Shown piece by piece: positions 1 through 7,281 of a DNA stretch of 9,988 nt. Origin of the DNA: Flammeovirgaceae bacterium UBA4659 (lineage in GTDB: Bacteria; Bacteroidota; Bacteroidia; Cytophagales; Cyclobacteriaceae). Below the pieces are notes generated by a model. That model was not told the origin of the DNA. It did not search any database and was given only the letters and a program-made list of their open reading frames with translations. Numbering within the stretch: the stretch's first letter is position 1; each line of letters opens with the position of its first letter. Position numbers and translations under genes: made by a program. The stretch covers positions 1 to 9,988 of the forward strand of contig DHLV01000255.1 of assembly GCA_002405445.1 (NCBI GenBank). The letters run 5' to 3'.

Positions 1-2
1 TG

Positions 3-147
3 AAGCGCGATAAAGAAAAATGCGAAGCCGGAGAGTTGATTGGCTACATCCAATCCAACGCGAATGTAGTGGACGTATTGGAGCTGGAATCCTGGCTGCC
101 AAAGGACTCGTTGCCCACCCGCACGCTTGAGTTAGGCGACCTTAGGT
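3..147 (+). pseudogene. HlyD-like membrane-fusion protein fragment (tentative)
   Basis: The + strand frame starting at base 3 is open from the window edge to a TGA at 210-212. Its first ~48 codons read like real protein. They include AGELIGYIQSNANVVDVLEL, the pattern of the lipoyl-like half-motif of HlyD/membrane-fusion adaptors (kAGqvIGyIes.An..dVl.Le). LELGDL follows, like the LGELQ segment after it in Bacteroidota bacteriocin-secretion HlyD proteins. Family members continue for about 200 further residues through coiled coil and beta-barrel. Here resemblance stops at about base 147 and the frame closes 21 codons later in unrelated sequence. I read it as a gene truncated by rearrangement. 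The start lies outside the window. The assignment rests on remembered family patterns over a short stretch; all three - strand frames here are also largely open, so it is only moderately secure. Confidence 0.4.
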
Positions 148-321
148 GTTATGATTTCCGACAGAATCTCCGAGGCGGGAGACTTTGCGGAGAGATAAAG
201 GGATGCCGCTGAGCATAGCCATACCTTGTTCGGTGAAGGCGAAGGGTGGATAACGTCTGCCTCCCCAACTTGAGGACGCAAATTGCGACCTCAAGTTTTC
301 TTTCTTCTGAAAATTTATTTC
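142..321 (-). pseudogene. ORF6N-domain (phage antirepressor-like) gene remnant
   Basis: Between stop codons at 322-324 and 142-144 the - strand reads 59 residues with no suitable start. Residues 9-21 are NLRSQFASSSWGG and residues 24-39 are YPPFAFTEQGMAMLSG. Together these match the signature core of ORF6N-domain proteins (lRSQ..tSSWGGRRYpPyAFTEQGvAMLSg), DNA-binding regulators related to KilA-N/Rha antirepressors that occur in prophages and near restriction systems in Bacteroidota. The domain normally has roughly 70-80 residues before this core and an 'S..AI.vNI.IMRAF' tail after it. Both are absent: upstream similarity fades at about residue 3, and after MLSG the sequence becomes unrelated. 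The fragment starts 18 bases past the methyltransferase stop, so it is a relic fused to the cassette's 3' flank. A 62-codon ORF with an ATG at 337 overlaps it in another frame and does not carry the motif. Confidence 0.72.
267..297 (+). repeat. 31-base near-perfect inverted repeat, possible + strand terminator
   Basis: Centred on A282, 14 of 15 base pairs match. The outer arms AACTTGAGG (267-275) and CCTCAAGTT (289-297) and the inner arms CGCAA (277-281) and TTGCG (283-287) are separated by a single A:A mismatch (276/288). On the + strand it is followed by a T-rich tract (TTTCTTTCTTCT from about 297), the layout of an intrinsic terminator for transcripts coming from the left. On the - strand it is followed by GGGGAGG, so it does not look like a terminator for the methyltransferase transcript. 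The same bases encode NLRSQFASSSW of the ORF6N remnant, so part of the symmetry could come from coding constraint. Confidence 0.5.
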
Positions 322-339
322 TCACCACCGTGGCCATGG

Positions 340-3300
340 CTACTCCAGTTTATAATTATCATACTCTTCCTCGCTCAACCAAAAATCAGGATCAACTATT
401 TTAACTTCGGAGTGTGTCAGATTGTAAAGCTTGTAAACGAGCAGATCTATCTCACGTTCAAGTTTAATGGAGTCTTTCCCCTGTGTCTTTAATGAAAGGA
501 CTTTGTCGACAAGATCAATAAAGCGTGCTTGTTGATTTTCGTCAATATCTTTTATGGGAAGCTTTTCGACATACTGCGACTTATATTCAATGTAGCCGCC
601 TCTTCTTTCAATCCCCCACAGCTTCATTAAATAATCAGTAACCTTTGAATTAAGTATTGCTAACAGATAACGGCTTGAAGAATTTAGGATGAAAGCAGTC
701 ATATCAACTGCAACATTCTTAGCTAAGGAAAAATTTGGGCCCAAGGAGACGTTAGGAAATATAATATGAGTTTCCTCAATTATTACAGACTTATTGATTT
801 GCTGGTATTCAAACCATTCCTTGGTACCATTACCAATCCCTTCCTTAATTATTGCTCTTGCCGATAGACCATCCTTTTGCTTAAGCAGTATCTTGGCAGT
901 AGCACCAAGATCTTTAAGTGAAATTAATGAGTAGTCTTTGTAATAAGGAAAAATAATGTACTTAGTAGGGCCTATTTTTTGAAACCTTTTTATATCTCTT
1001 CCAAATACGTAAGGTTTGGTGTTAGGTAAACTTTTGTCTGTGACATAAGCTTCGTTCAAACCAGTTTTTATTCCAACAATCGGGGAGCCACACCATTTCT
1101 TCAAAGGTTTCGCATCACTCTGAAGCTTGCTCACAATCTTGAAGTTTAACTCATCAATAAACTTGTAGCCAGATTTAATAAAATCCACCTTACTGAGGGG
1201 CTTTGGCTTCTTTTCCTGAAGCAAAGCTTCTAAAGAATTTGTTGGAAGTTCATCCAGACTATAGAAATCAAATGAATAATTAGAGGTCGCTCCTTTTTTT
1301 GCACAGAATATAACCGGGTAAGTAGTTATACCATTGAATACTGGTAAGTCATTAAAATCAATTACAACCTTGATCTGAGAATTTTCGGTAATAAATTGAA
1401 GAAGAGGTATTCCATAGGCAGCCACGATAAACTTTGAAGAAGTAATGAAACAAATTGCTCCGGTTTGGTTCAATAGTCTAATTCCTCGCTCATAAAAATA
1501 CACGTATAGGTCAGCTTTGCCTGAAAATGACTTAAAATTCTTTTGAAACAGTTCTCTATCAATATCAGCCGTCTCTTGCCTTATATAAGGCGGATTCCCA
1601 ATCACTACATCAAAGCCATCTTTAATTCCAAACATCCAACCCGGTGAAAAGAAAGAGGAAGGATGGCTATCTTCAAAGGGGTTCCAGTCATCTACTTTGC
1701 TTAAAAAATCGCCCAGGTTCCAGTTCTTTTTCAGGCTTACAAATTCTGTTTTAATGTAGTTCTTCGTATCGGTAAATTCCTTTTGCAGTTGCTCTTTCCT
1801 TTGCTTGTTTCCTTTGGGGTCAAAGTAACTGTCGCGTATGCGCTCCAGCTTTTGCACTTCGCCCTGCAGGCGCATGAGTGTGAGGTTGTGTTCAGCTTTT
1901 TCCAAGAAAGCATCGTAACCACTATCAATCAAACTATTGGCACAAACAAATTTAAAATCAAGATTGGGCAGGGCGCTCACGCCAAAATTATTTTTGCGGT
2001 CTTGTGGTTTATACTCTGCTTCCAATACCAAGCTTAGCCACGCCCTGAGTCGCGCTATCTCCACGGCCATGGGCATAATGTCCACACCGTAAATATTGCG
2101 GCTTAGTATCTCGCTTTTTAAATCGTAGTTATTTCTATGTCCGTGCCCTACCAACTGGCGCAGCTCCATCAGGCGCAGCAGCACTCCCATGGGGAATGCA
2201 CCCGAGCCGCAGGCGGGGTCTAATATTTTTACTTCGCTTAGTTTCTGCTGCACCAGCGGCAGATCGCCTTTGTCAAACGGGTGGCTGGCACAATCGGGGC
2301 TAAAGAATTTATCGAGGTGCTCTTGCAGCCGCTTTCTGCGCTGGTCGGCAATAGCCTTCTTGGCAGGATCAAAATTGAGCAGCGTTTGCTTCGGTTCCAT
2401 ATCCTGAAACAACGTGCCTTTGTATTCTACTAATGGCTCTTCGGCTACGGAGGTGCTTTCGTCTTTTGGTAACAAGGCTTCTTCGAGGTAACTCTTCAAC
2501 GCCTGGTTCACCATGTAATCCACAATCTCGCGTGGGGTGTAAAACGCGCCAAAGGCTTTGCGCTGGTTGGCCATCTTCTCGGTTTCCGGGTTTTGGCTCG
2601 CCAGCAGGTTTTCAAAAATGCGGCCCAGCATTTCGGGGTCTATCGCTACCTGCTGGTATTGGCTGCTGCTTTCATCCACGGTGAAATCAAAATCTTCAAG
2701 TACGTGCACAAAGGCTACGAGCCAGGCATTCAGGTCTAATACGCCAAAGAGTTTGTCTTCTGGGTGTTTTTCAAACAAACCTCCGTTCAGGTAAGGAATG
2801 GTGTCGTACAATTTTTCCAACCCGCCTTCGCCTTTGAAGGGATTGCGGCTGGGCACTTCTTCATTGAGCGTATTGAAGAATAATTGATAGAGGTACTTTT
2901 GGAAGAAATCTTTCTTATGCGCCTGAATAGTAGAGGAGGCCAAAAGTATCTCGCTGATGATTCCTTTCTCTTTCAGAAACCAGCAAAAGATGTAGCGGCC
3001 AATGAGGCGCACGGCAAACTGCTTGGCTTCTTCTTCGTTTGTTTTGGGTGATTGGCTTTTGGCAATACCGACCAGCGCATCAAACTGTTCTTTGATCTGT
3101 TTATAAAACTCCTTATTTACCTCTTTGATGTCGAGGCTTTTCCAGAGTTGTTCGGCAATTTCGGGCTTTGATTTGGTGCCCATGCCTTGCCACTGGGGCA
3201 CAATTTTTTGAAACTGCGTTTGCGTTAGCTTTTTGCGGAAGGAAACAATTCGCTTTTGATCGCCTTTGTTGAGTACAATGTATAATCGGTTTTGCTCGGC

Positions 3301-3684
3301 AGGCGCTACGATGTGAAAGGTGTAGGCAGGTGCCGAGGGCAAGGTTTGAATAATGGGAGGCGCACCCTGAAAATGAACAATACTTTCTTTATCAATGAGT
3401 TGGGTGATTTGGTCTTTGCGAAACTTTTTAAGAAAGGCAAAGCGAACGGTAATGGGCTCTTCTTCAGCCGATAATTTGTAAAGTTGAAATTGGTTGGTGA
3501 CCGGGTGGCGGATGAGGTATTTTTTGAGTTCTTCTTTTTTAGGGGCCAATAGCTTGCCTTTTCCGTCTTTGGCTGGTTTAATGGCCATCCACTCTAAGAA
3601 AGCCAGAGCCGTTTTCATTACCTGCTCGCGCCCGGGGTTATGATCTAACTCACTCAGTAGGGTGTTAAAGTCTTCTACCTTCAT
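340..3684 (-). CDS. Eco57I-type adenine-N6 DNA methyltransferase with C-terminal recognition domain
   Basis: This 1114-residue protein transfers methyl groups from S-adenosylmethionine to adenine N6 in DNA. The methylase core carries FYTPREIVDYMV (381-392, motif X region), the SAM-binding motif I DPACGSGAF (489-497), IYGVDIMPMAVEIARLRAW (531-549) and the catalytic motif IV IGNPPYI (695-701). ADLYVYFYERGIRLL (724-738) and GAICFITSSKFI (742-753) follow, typical of COG1002/Eco57I enzymes. The C-terminal ~370 residues look like a TaqI-type target-recognition domain: IVGIKTGLNEAY (869-880), YVFGRDIKRF (892-901), and the closing LLAILNSKVTDYLMKLWG/GGYIEYKSQYVEKLPI segment (1007-1044). Residues 1-345 are helical with no nuclease motif I can recognise, so cleavage probably comes from the partner helicase. 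The start ATG overlaps the helicase stop in TAATG. The stop is TAG at 340-342. Size and domain order fit type IIG-like methylases and DISARM DrmMI or BREX PglX relatives; subfamily is uncertain. The last third is clearly AT-richer than the rest. Confidence 0.93.
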   Translation of the reverse strand: MKVEDFNTLLSELDHNPGREQVMKTALAFLEWMAIKPAKDGKGKLLAPKKEELKKYLIRHPVTNQFQLYKLSAEEEPITVRFAFLKKFRKDQITQLIDKESIVHFQGAPPIIQTLPSAPAYTFHIVAPAEQNRLYIVLNKGDQKRIVSFRKKLTQTQFQKIVPQWQGMGTKSKPEIAEQLWKSLDIKEVNKEFYKQIKEQFDALVGIAKSQSPKTNEEEAKQFAVRLIGRYIFCWFLKEKGIISEILLASSTIQAHKKDFFQKYLYQLFFNTLNEEVPSRNPFKGEGGLEKLYDTIPYLNGGLFEKHPEDKLFGVLDLNAWLVAFVHVLEDFDFTVDESSSQYQQVAIDPEMLGRIFENLLASQNPETEKMANQRKAFGAFYTPREIVDYMVNQALKSYLEEALLPKDESTSVAEEPLVEYKGTLFQDMEPKQTLLNFDPAKKAIADQRRKRLQEHLDKFFSPDCASHPFDKGDLPLVQQKLSEVKILDPACGSGAFPMGVLLRLMELRQLVGHGHRNNYDLKSEILSRNIYGVDIMPMAVEIARLRAWLSLVLEAEYKPQDRKNNFGVSALPNLDFKFVCANSLIDSGYDAFLEKAEHNLTLMRLQGEVQKLERIRDSYFDPKGNKQRKEQLQKEFTDTKNYIKTEFVSLKKNWNLGDFLSKVDDWNPFEDSHPSSFFSPGWMFGIKDGFDVVIGNPPYIRQETADIDRELFQKNFKSFSGKADLYVYFYERGIRLLNQTGAICFITSSKFIVAAYGIPLLQFITENSQIKVVIDFNDLPVFNGITTYPVIFCAKKGATSNYSFDFYSLDELPTNSLEALLQEKKPKPLSKVDFIKSGYKFIDELNFKIVSKLQSDAKPLKKWCGSPIVGIKTGLNEAYVTDKSLPNTKPYVFGRDIKRFQKIGPTKYIIFPYYKDYSLISLKDLGATAKILLKQKDGLSARAIIKEGIGNGTKEWFEYQQINKSVIIEETHIIFPNVSLGPNFSLAKNVAVDMTAFILNSSSRYLLAILNSKVTDYLMKLWGIERRGGYIEYKSQYVEKLPIKDIDENQQARFIDLVDKVLSLKTQGKDSIKLEREIDLLVYKLYNLTHSEVKIVDPDFWLSEEEYDNYKLE

Positions 3685-3686
3685 TA
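3682..3686 (-). other. TAATG stop/start overlap coupling helicase and methyltransferase
   Basis: Read on the - strand, bases 3686 to 3682 are TAATG. The helicase's TAA stop shares its last A with the methyltransferase ATG. No Shine-Dalgarno-like sequence precedes this ATG (ACAAATTTTTGCG), so initiation probably depends on ribosomes terminating on the helicase frame. This supports one operon with linked expression of the two proteins. Confidence 0.85.
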
Positions 3687-6600
3687 CGCAAAAATTTGTA
3701 AAATCTCAGCAATGGGCGGCCGCTCCGTTTTTTCTTCAGGATTCCAGCTGCGTGCCAGCAAGATCAGCTCGCCAAATATACTGCTGTCTACATGTTTGTT
3801 TCTTCGCTGCAGGCGGTTAATGAGCCGGAGTTTCTTTTGGTATTGCCGGTTGATGTAGGCATTCTTACTCTCTATACCACATTTGTACACGCGCTCTACA
3901 TCTTCCAGCGGGGTACCGTACTCTTGCATTTTTTGTAGCGCAAAAACCAGGGCTTCGTTGAGCTTGGTGGTAAGCTCAGTGCCGGGGTCTTCATCACCAA
4001 TATCAAAACCAATAGTTGAGTTAGAAATCAATTCTTCTACGCGCGGTTTATCTTTAAAGGTATCTGTAAACCGCTCGTTTTGGTCGCTACTTGCTTTAAT
4101 GGCCAGCAACCCTTCGGCCGTGGTTAACTGCTCCATCAGGCGGTCTTTCTCAAAAGAGATGAAGTAACCGGCTTCATCTTTGTCGTCCATCAAATGCGCC
4201 AGGTAAACGTATTCATCTTCTTCTTTCCGCATTTGTACTTTGCCCCATTTGCCGCGGGGCAGGTGTCGAATTTTTTCTTTATAGGCTTCATCAAATTTCT
4301 CATTCCTGTCAAATTCCCGCAGGTCGTCCATAAACAGGTCTTCTGCCGCCAGTAGCTCAGATGTTTCAAATATTTTTTTGAATGCTTCCAGCCGTTTCTT
4401 TTCATCGCGGCTGTATAAGTCTTCTGTAAAATCGATTGGTATGGGCTCCTCATCCAGCACAGACTGATCAGAGCCGATGGTGTAGCGGATCAGGTTAATT
4501 TTGTCTTCCAGCTTTCGCACCAATTGCAGGTAGCTTTCTAATTGTTCGGTGGGGCGGAAGTTCTTAATAAAGATTTCATTGTGAACAGAGCCTAATCGGT
4601 TGATGCGGCCGTTGCGCTGAATCATGCGCACGGGATTCCAATGCAAGTCGTAGTTGATAATGATACCACAGTCTTGTAAGTTTTGGCCTTCGGATAGTTT
4701 ATCGGTGGCAATCAGATAATCAATCTCTTTTTCGTCTGCCTTTAGCGAATACTTTTTTGAAACCGGAGCAAACCGCTTGGCATAATTTTCGATTTCCGCT
4801 TTGTTGCCCAACGCGAATTCCACATTTCTGTTTTTGACCAAGTATTTGGGTAGGTTATCTTTTAGGTAAGTCAGCGTATCGCTGAAATACGTAAAAACCA
4901 ATACTTTTCTATCGTCATTGGTATTGAGTTCTTTCGCGAGTACTTGAATCTTATCATCTTTCTCTACCAGCAGCGCAAGCTGTTCTTTCAATATTTTCAA
5001 TACCAATAAATCCCGTTCGATGTCCTTTTTCAATTGAGCCACATTGAATACACCCTCATCTGCCGGAAGGGAAATGAACTCACCATTTTCCTGTTCAAAG
5101 CTTTCAATGTCGAAGTCAAGTTCATCTTCATCGGCCGATTCTTCATTATAGGCCTCAATAGCCTTGTTAAGGAAGGCCAGATTTTTGACCGATACAATCT
5201 TGTTATAGCGGTTAATCTTTTCTTTAAAGTCGAGCAGTTTTCGTTCATAGCTGTTAAGCGACAGTACGATGGAGTGCAGCGAAGATTCTAAACGCTTTAA
5301 GAAGATCGTGCGGAAGATTCCATAGATGCCAATCTGTCGGGAGAGTTCGCGGTTATCATCTACGTTCAATTCCAACTTGCTGCGCTCTCGTGCGTAATAG
5401 GCATATCGGTAAATATTGTATCTATAGCAGGGAAAGCCAAACGATAAAATGCCGGTGTACAAAACTTCCAGTGATGAATGAACGGGTTGGTCACGTTCTT
5501 TATAATGTGTAAACAAATCGAATGGATGCGCCAGAAATTCCAATTCTGCAAGGCTGGTAATTGTAAACTGATACGCATTAGAAAGTTCAGGGCTGGCTTC
5601 CGCAATCTTGAGCAAGCGTGATTTAAACTGATTCGAAACTTCGTATTCCAAATTATCGGGGTATGATTTTGGAAACTTTTGAAGTTTGCTGTTGATCTCT
5701 AATCCATCCGGATATTCTTTTTCAATGCCTTGCCGGGTCCTCCTTACGATAAACCGGTTTAACAGTGGCGTAAGTTGTTCTTTGATGGCAGGATAGTCGA
5801 TAGCATGGTTTTCGCTTGCTTGCCTACGCATATCGGCCTGTAGCAGTTCAAGGCGTTCTTTTAACGTAAAGTATTTTTGCCGCGTGCGGTCATAGAATCT
5901 TCCGAGTTTAAAAATGTCTCCGCCTGACCCAAGCATGATTTGGTTGGTAAGGTCAGAGAGCTGGTTGTTGATGGGCGTGGCAGTAAGCAACAGTGTCTTT
6001 GCGCTTTTATTCTCCTGGCGCCATTTGATAAACACATCAAAGCGTGAGCCGCCAGCCGAACGCAGGTTGTGACTTTCGTCAAACACGAATAACCCTACGG
6101 GAATGTCCTTGAGGTCGTCCCTTATCTGATTGATTTTGTTTACATCTTGTAAGCTATAAATGCGTGGCGGGTTTTCGATTTTGAATTCCGCAAACGCTTT
6201 TTCCCATTGCGATATCAATCCTGCCGGGCACACAATTACCACACGCTGGTTTTTGAGACGGAAAAAATATTCGATTACTTTAATTGCGGTATATGTTTTA
6301 CCCAAGCCCACGGAGTCAGATAACATTGCAACGCCTTGACGTTCTAGCTTTTTAATGAGCAGGTTCGCATTTTGGATTTGAAACCGAAGGAGCTGTGGCT
6401 TGCCAGATGCAGGATCGTTTGGATCTACGCGATTTTCCTTTTCATCAAGTAAGTCTTGCCCGTATATTCTGTAGAGCGCATGGATGTACATTTCGTAAGG
6501 GCTGTAGCAAACGTTGCCATGCTTACTGAGTGCCAGCACTTCTTCCTTGAATAAACCCGACCAATCTTCACTTTTGTTCCACAAATCTTCAAACCAGCTT

Positions 6601-7178
6601 CGATGCGAAGGGTGCTGCGAAAGATTCTTGCGGACAAAGTTTACGGTCGCGTTATTGTTTTCAAATTGATTGAGCTCAAGATTGCCAAACAAACCCTTCT
6701 TGGTAAAATTTGCGCTGCCAATGATGCCTACAGCGTTTTCTTCATCGCTACCAAGAATGTAGCACTTGGCGTGCAAAAAATTTTTCTTGTAGACTTTAAT
6801 TTGGAGTTTGGAATCGCCTTCATTTCGTAAATATTTGCCTAATAAGTCTACAACCTTTTGAAATTCTTCTTTAAGCTGTAAGTTTTCTAAATCACTTTTT
6901 AGATATTTTTCCGGGAAATTAGGGTCTTGAGTAGCCGGGCGCCTCAATTGGTAAGCTCGTGCGGACGGTTCTTCACCAAGGATCAAGCGAAAAGAGGTCT
7001 TGCCCCGTTCAAGAAAACTTTTGAGTTCGCTGTAAATGGATACCATTCCGGGTAAATCCCAGTAGCCGGTTGCCACCGCCACCTGCGAAAACGATGGGTC
7101 TTTTAATAAATCTTTTAGACATTCCCCTAGGCTATATTCACTTGAGGAGTTGTCGATAAGTTTGAGACTGGAGTTCAT
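3684..7178 (-). CDS. SNF2/HepA-type helicase with N-terminal phospholipase-D-like nuclease domain
   Basis: This 1164-residue protein is predicted to be a DNA-dependent ATPase/translocase fused to a nuclease. Residues ~20-190 form a single PLD-like domain with the HKD core H136-A-K138 and GSANF (154-158), the arrangement known for HKD nucleases fused to Snf2-like helicases. Helicase motifs follow in order: [10 protein letters not shown] (286-295, Walker A), [10 protein letters not shown] (365-374, Walker B, DESH), [10 protein letters not shown] (396-405, motif III), VLVFTYFSD (759-767, motif IV), [14 protein letters not shown] (824-837, motif V) and [11 protein letters not shown] (854-864, motif VI). 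About 280 residues lie between the two ATPase lobes, including a Tyr-rich stretch (585-596) and an acidic stretch (679-700). The C-terminal 300 residues are charged and unassigned. The start is the ATG at 7178, preceded by TCAGAAAA with no Shine-Dalgarno. It is the first gene of the pair and resembles DISARM DrmD with a DrmC-like domain attached. Function as the restriction arm is inferred; the ATPase assignment is firm. Confidence 0.94.
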   Translation of the reverse strand: MNSSLKLIDNSSSEYSLGECLKDLLKDPSFSQVAVATGYWDLPGMVSIYSELKSFLERGKTSFRLILGEEPSARAYQLRRPATQDPNFPEKYLKSDLENLQLKEEFQKVVDLLGKYLRNEGDSKLQIKVYKKNFLHAKCYILGSDEENAVGIIGSANFTKKGLFGNLELNQFENNNATVNFVRKNLSQHPSHRSWFEDLWNKSEDWSGLFKEEVLALSKHGNVCYSPYEMYIHALYRIYGQDLLDEKENRVDPNDPASGKPQLLRFQIQNANLLIKKLERQGVAMLSDSVGLGKTYTAIKVIEYFFRLKNQRVVIVCPAGLISQWEKAFAEFKIENPPRIYSLQDVNKINQIRDDLKDIPVGLFVFDESHNLRSAGGSRFDVFIKWRQENKSAKTLLLTATPINNQLSDLTNQIMLGSGGDIFKLGRFYDRTRQKYFTLKERLELLQADMRRQASENHAIDYPAIKEQLTPLLNRFIVRRTRQGIEKEYPDGLEINSKLQKFPKSYPDNLEYEVSNQFKSRLLKIAEASPELSNAYQFTITSLAELEFLAHPFDLFTHYKERDQPVHSSLEVLYTGILSFGFPCYRYNIYRYAYYARERSKLELNVDDNRELSRQIGIYGIFRTIFLKRLESSLHSIVLSLNSYERKLLDFKEKINRYNKIVSVKNLAFLNKAIEAYNEESADEDELDFDIESFEQENGEFISLPADEGVFNVAQLKKDIERDLLVLKILKEQLALLVEKDDKIQVLAKELNTNDDRKVLVFTYFSDTLTYLKDNLPKYLVKNRNVEFALGNKAEIENYAKRFAPVSKKYSLKADEKEIDYLIATDKLSEGQNLQDCGIIINYDLHWNPVRMIQRNGRINRLGSVHNEIFIKNFRPTEQLESYLQLVRKLEDKINLIRYTIGSDQSVLDEEPIPIDFTEDLYSRDEKKRLEAFKKIFETSELLAAEDLFMDDLREFDRNEKFDEAYKEKIRHLPRGKWGKVQMRKEEDEYVYLAHLMDDKDEAGYFISFEKDRLMEQLTTAEGLLAIKASSDQNERFTDTFKDKPRVEELISNSTIGFDIGDEDPGTELTTKLNEALVFALQKMQEYGTPLEDVERVYKCGIESKNAYINRQYQKKLRLINRLQRRNKHVDSSIFGELILLARSWNPEEKTERPPIAEILQIFA

Positions 7179-7192
7179 TTTTCTGAGAGACT

Positions 7193-7219
7193 TAAAAATA
7201 CTAAAAGATCGGTAAGCAA
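7193..7219 (-). promoter_or_regulatory. possible Bacteroidota-type promoter for the helicase-methyltransferase operon
   Basis: In the 103-base spacer, the - strand has TTG (7219-7217) followed 16 bases later by TATTTTTA (7200-7193). This resembles the Bacteroidota -33 TTTG / -7 TAnnTTTG pattern. The spacing is shorter than usual and the last base of the -7 box is A, not G. The 5' leader would be very short, ending in AGAAAAATG. No hairpin-plus-T-tract terminator is visible between the upstream gene's stop and this point, so read-through from the upstream pair is also possible. Confidence 0.2.
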
Positions 7220-7281
7220 CGCATTGGTGATGTTCTGGTTTAAGTTTATCGTTAAATCAATTCAACGGATGAAAGATCTTC

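Noticed and set aside
149..337. 62-codon - strand ORF (MATVVRNKFSEERK...) after the methyltransferase
   Set aside because: It overlaps the ORF6N relic in a different frame; the recognisable ORF6N motif is in the 142-321 frame, so this ORF is probably a shadow.
325..339. Small palindromes CCACCGTGG and CCATGG just after the methyltransferase stop, as a terminator
   Set aside because: The stems are only four and three base pairs and no T-run follows on the - strand, so no intrinsic terminator for the operon is supported here.
1783..2037. 84-codon + strand ORF opposite the methyltransferase
   Set aside because: It is antisense to the conserved methylase core and its hydrophobic composition is the mirror of that coding sequence, so it looks like a frame shadow.
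3883..4167. 94-codon + strand ORF opposite the helicase C-terminus
   Set aside because: It is Ser-rich, antisense to a well-supported coding region, and has no recognisable domain or start signal.
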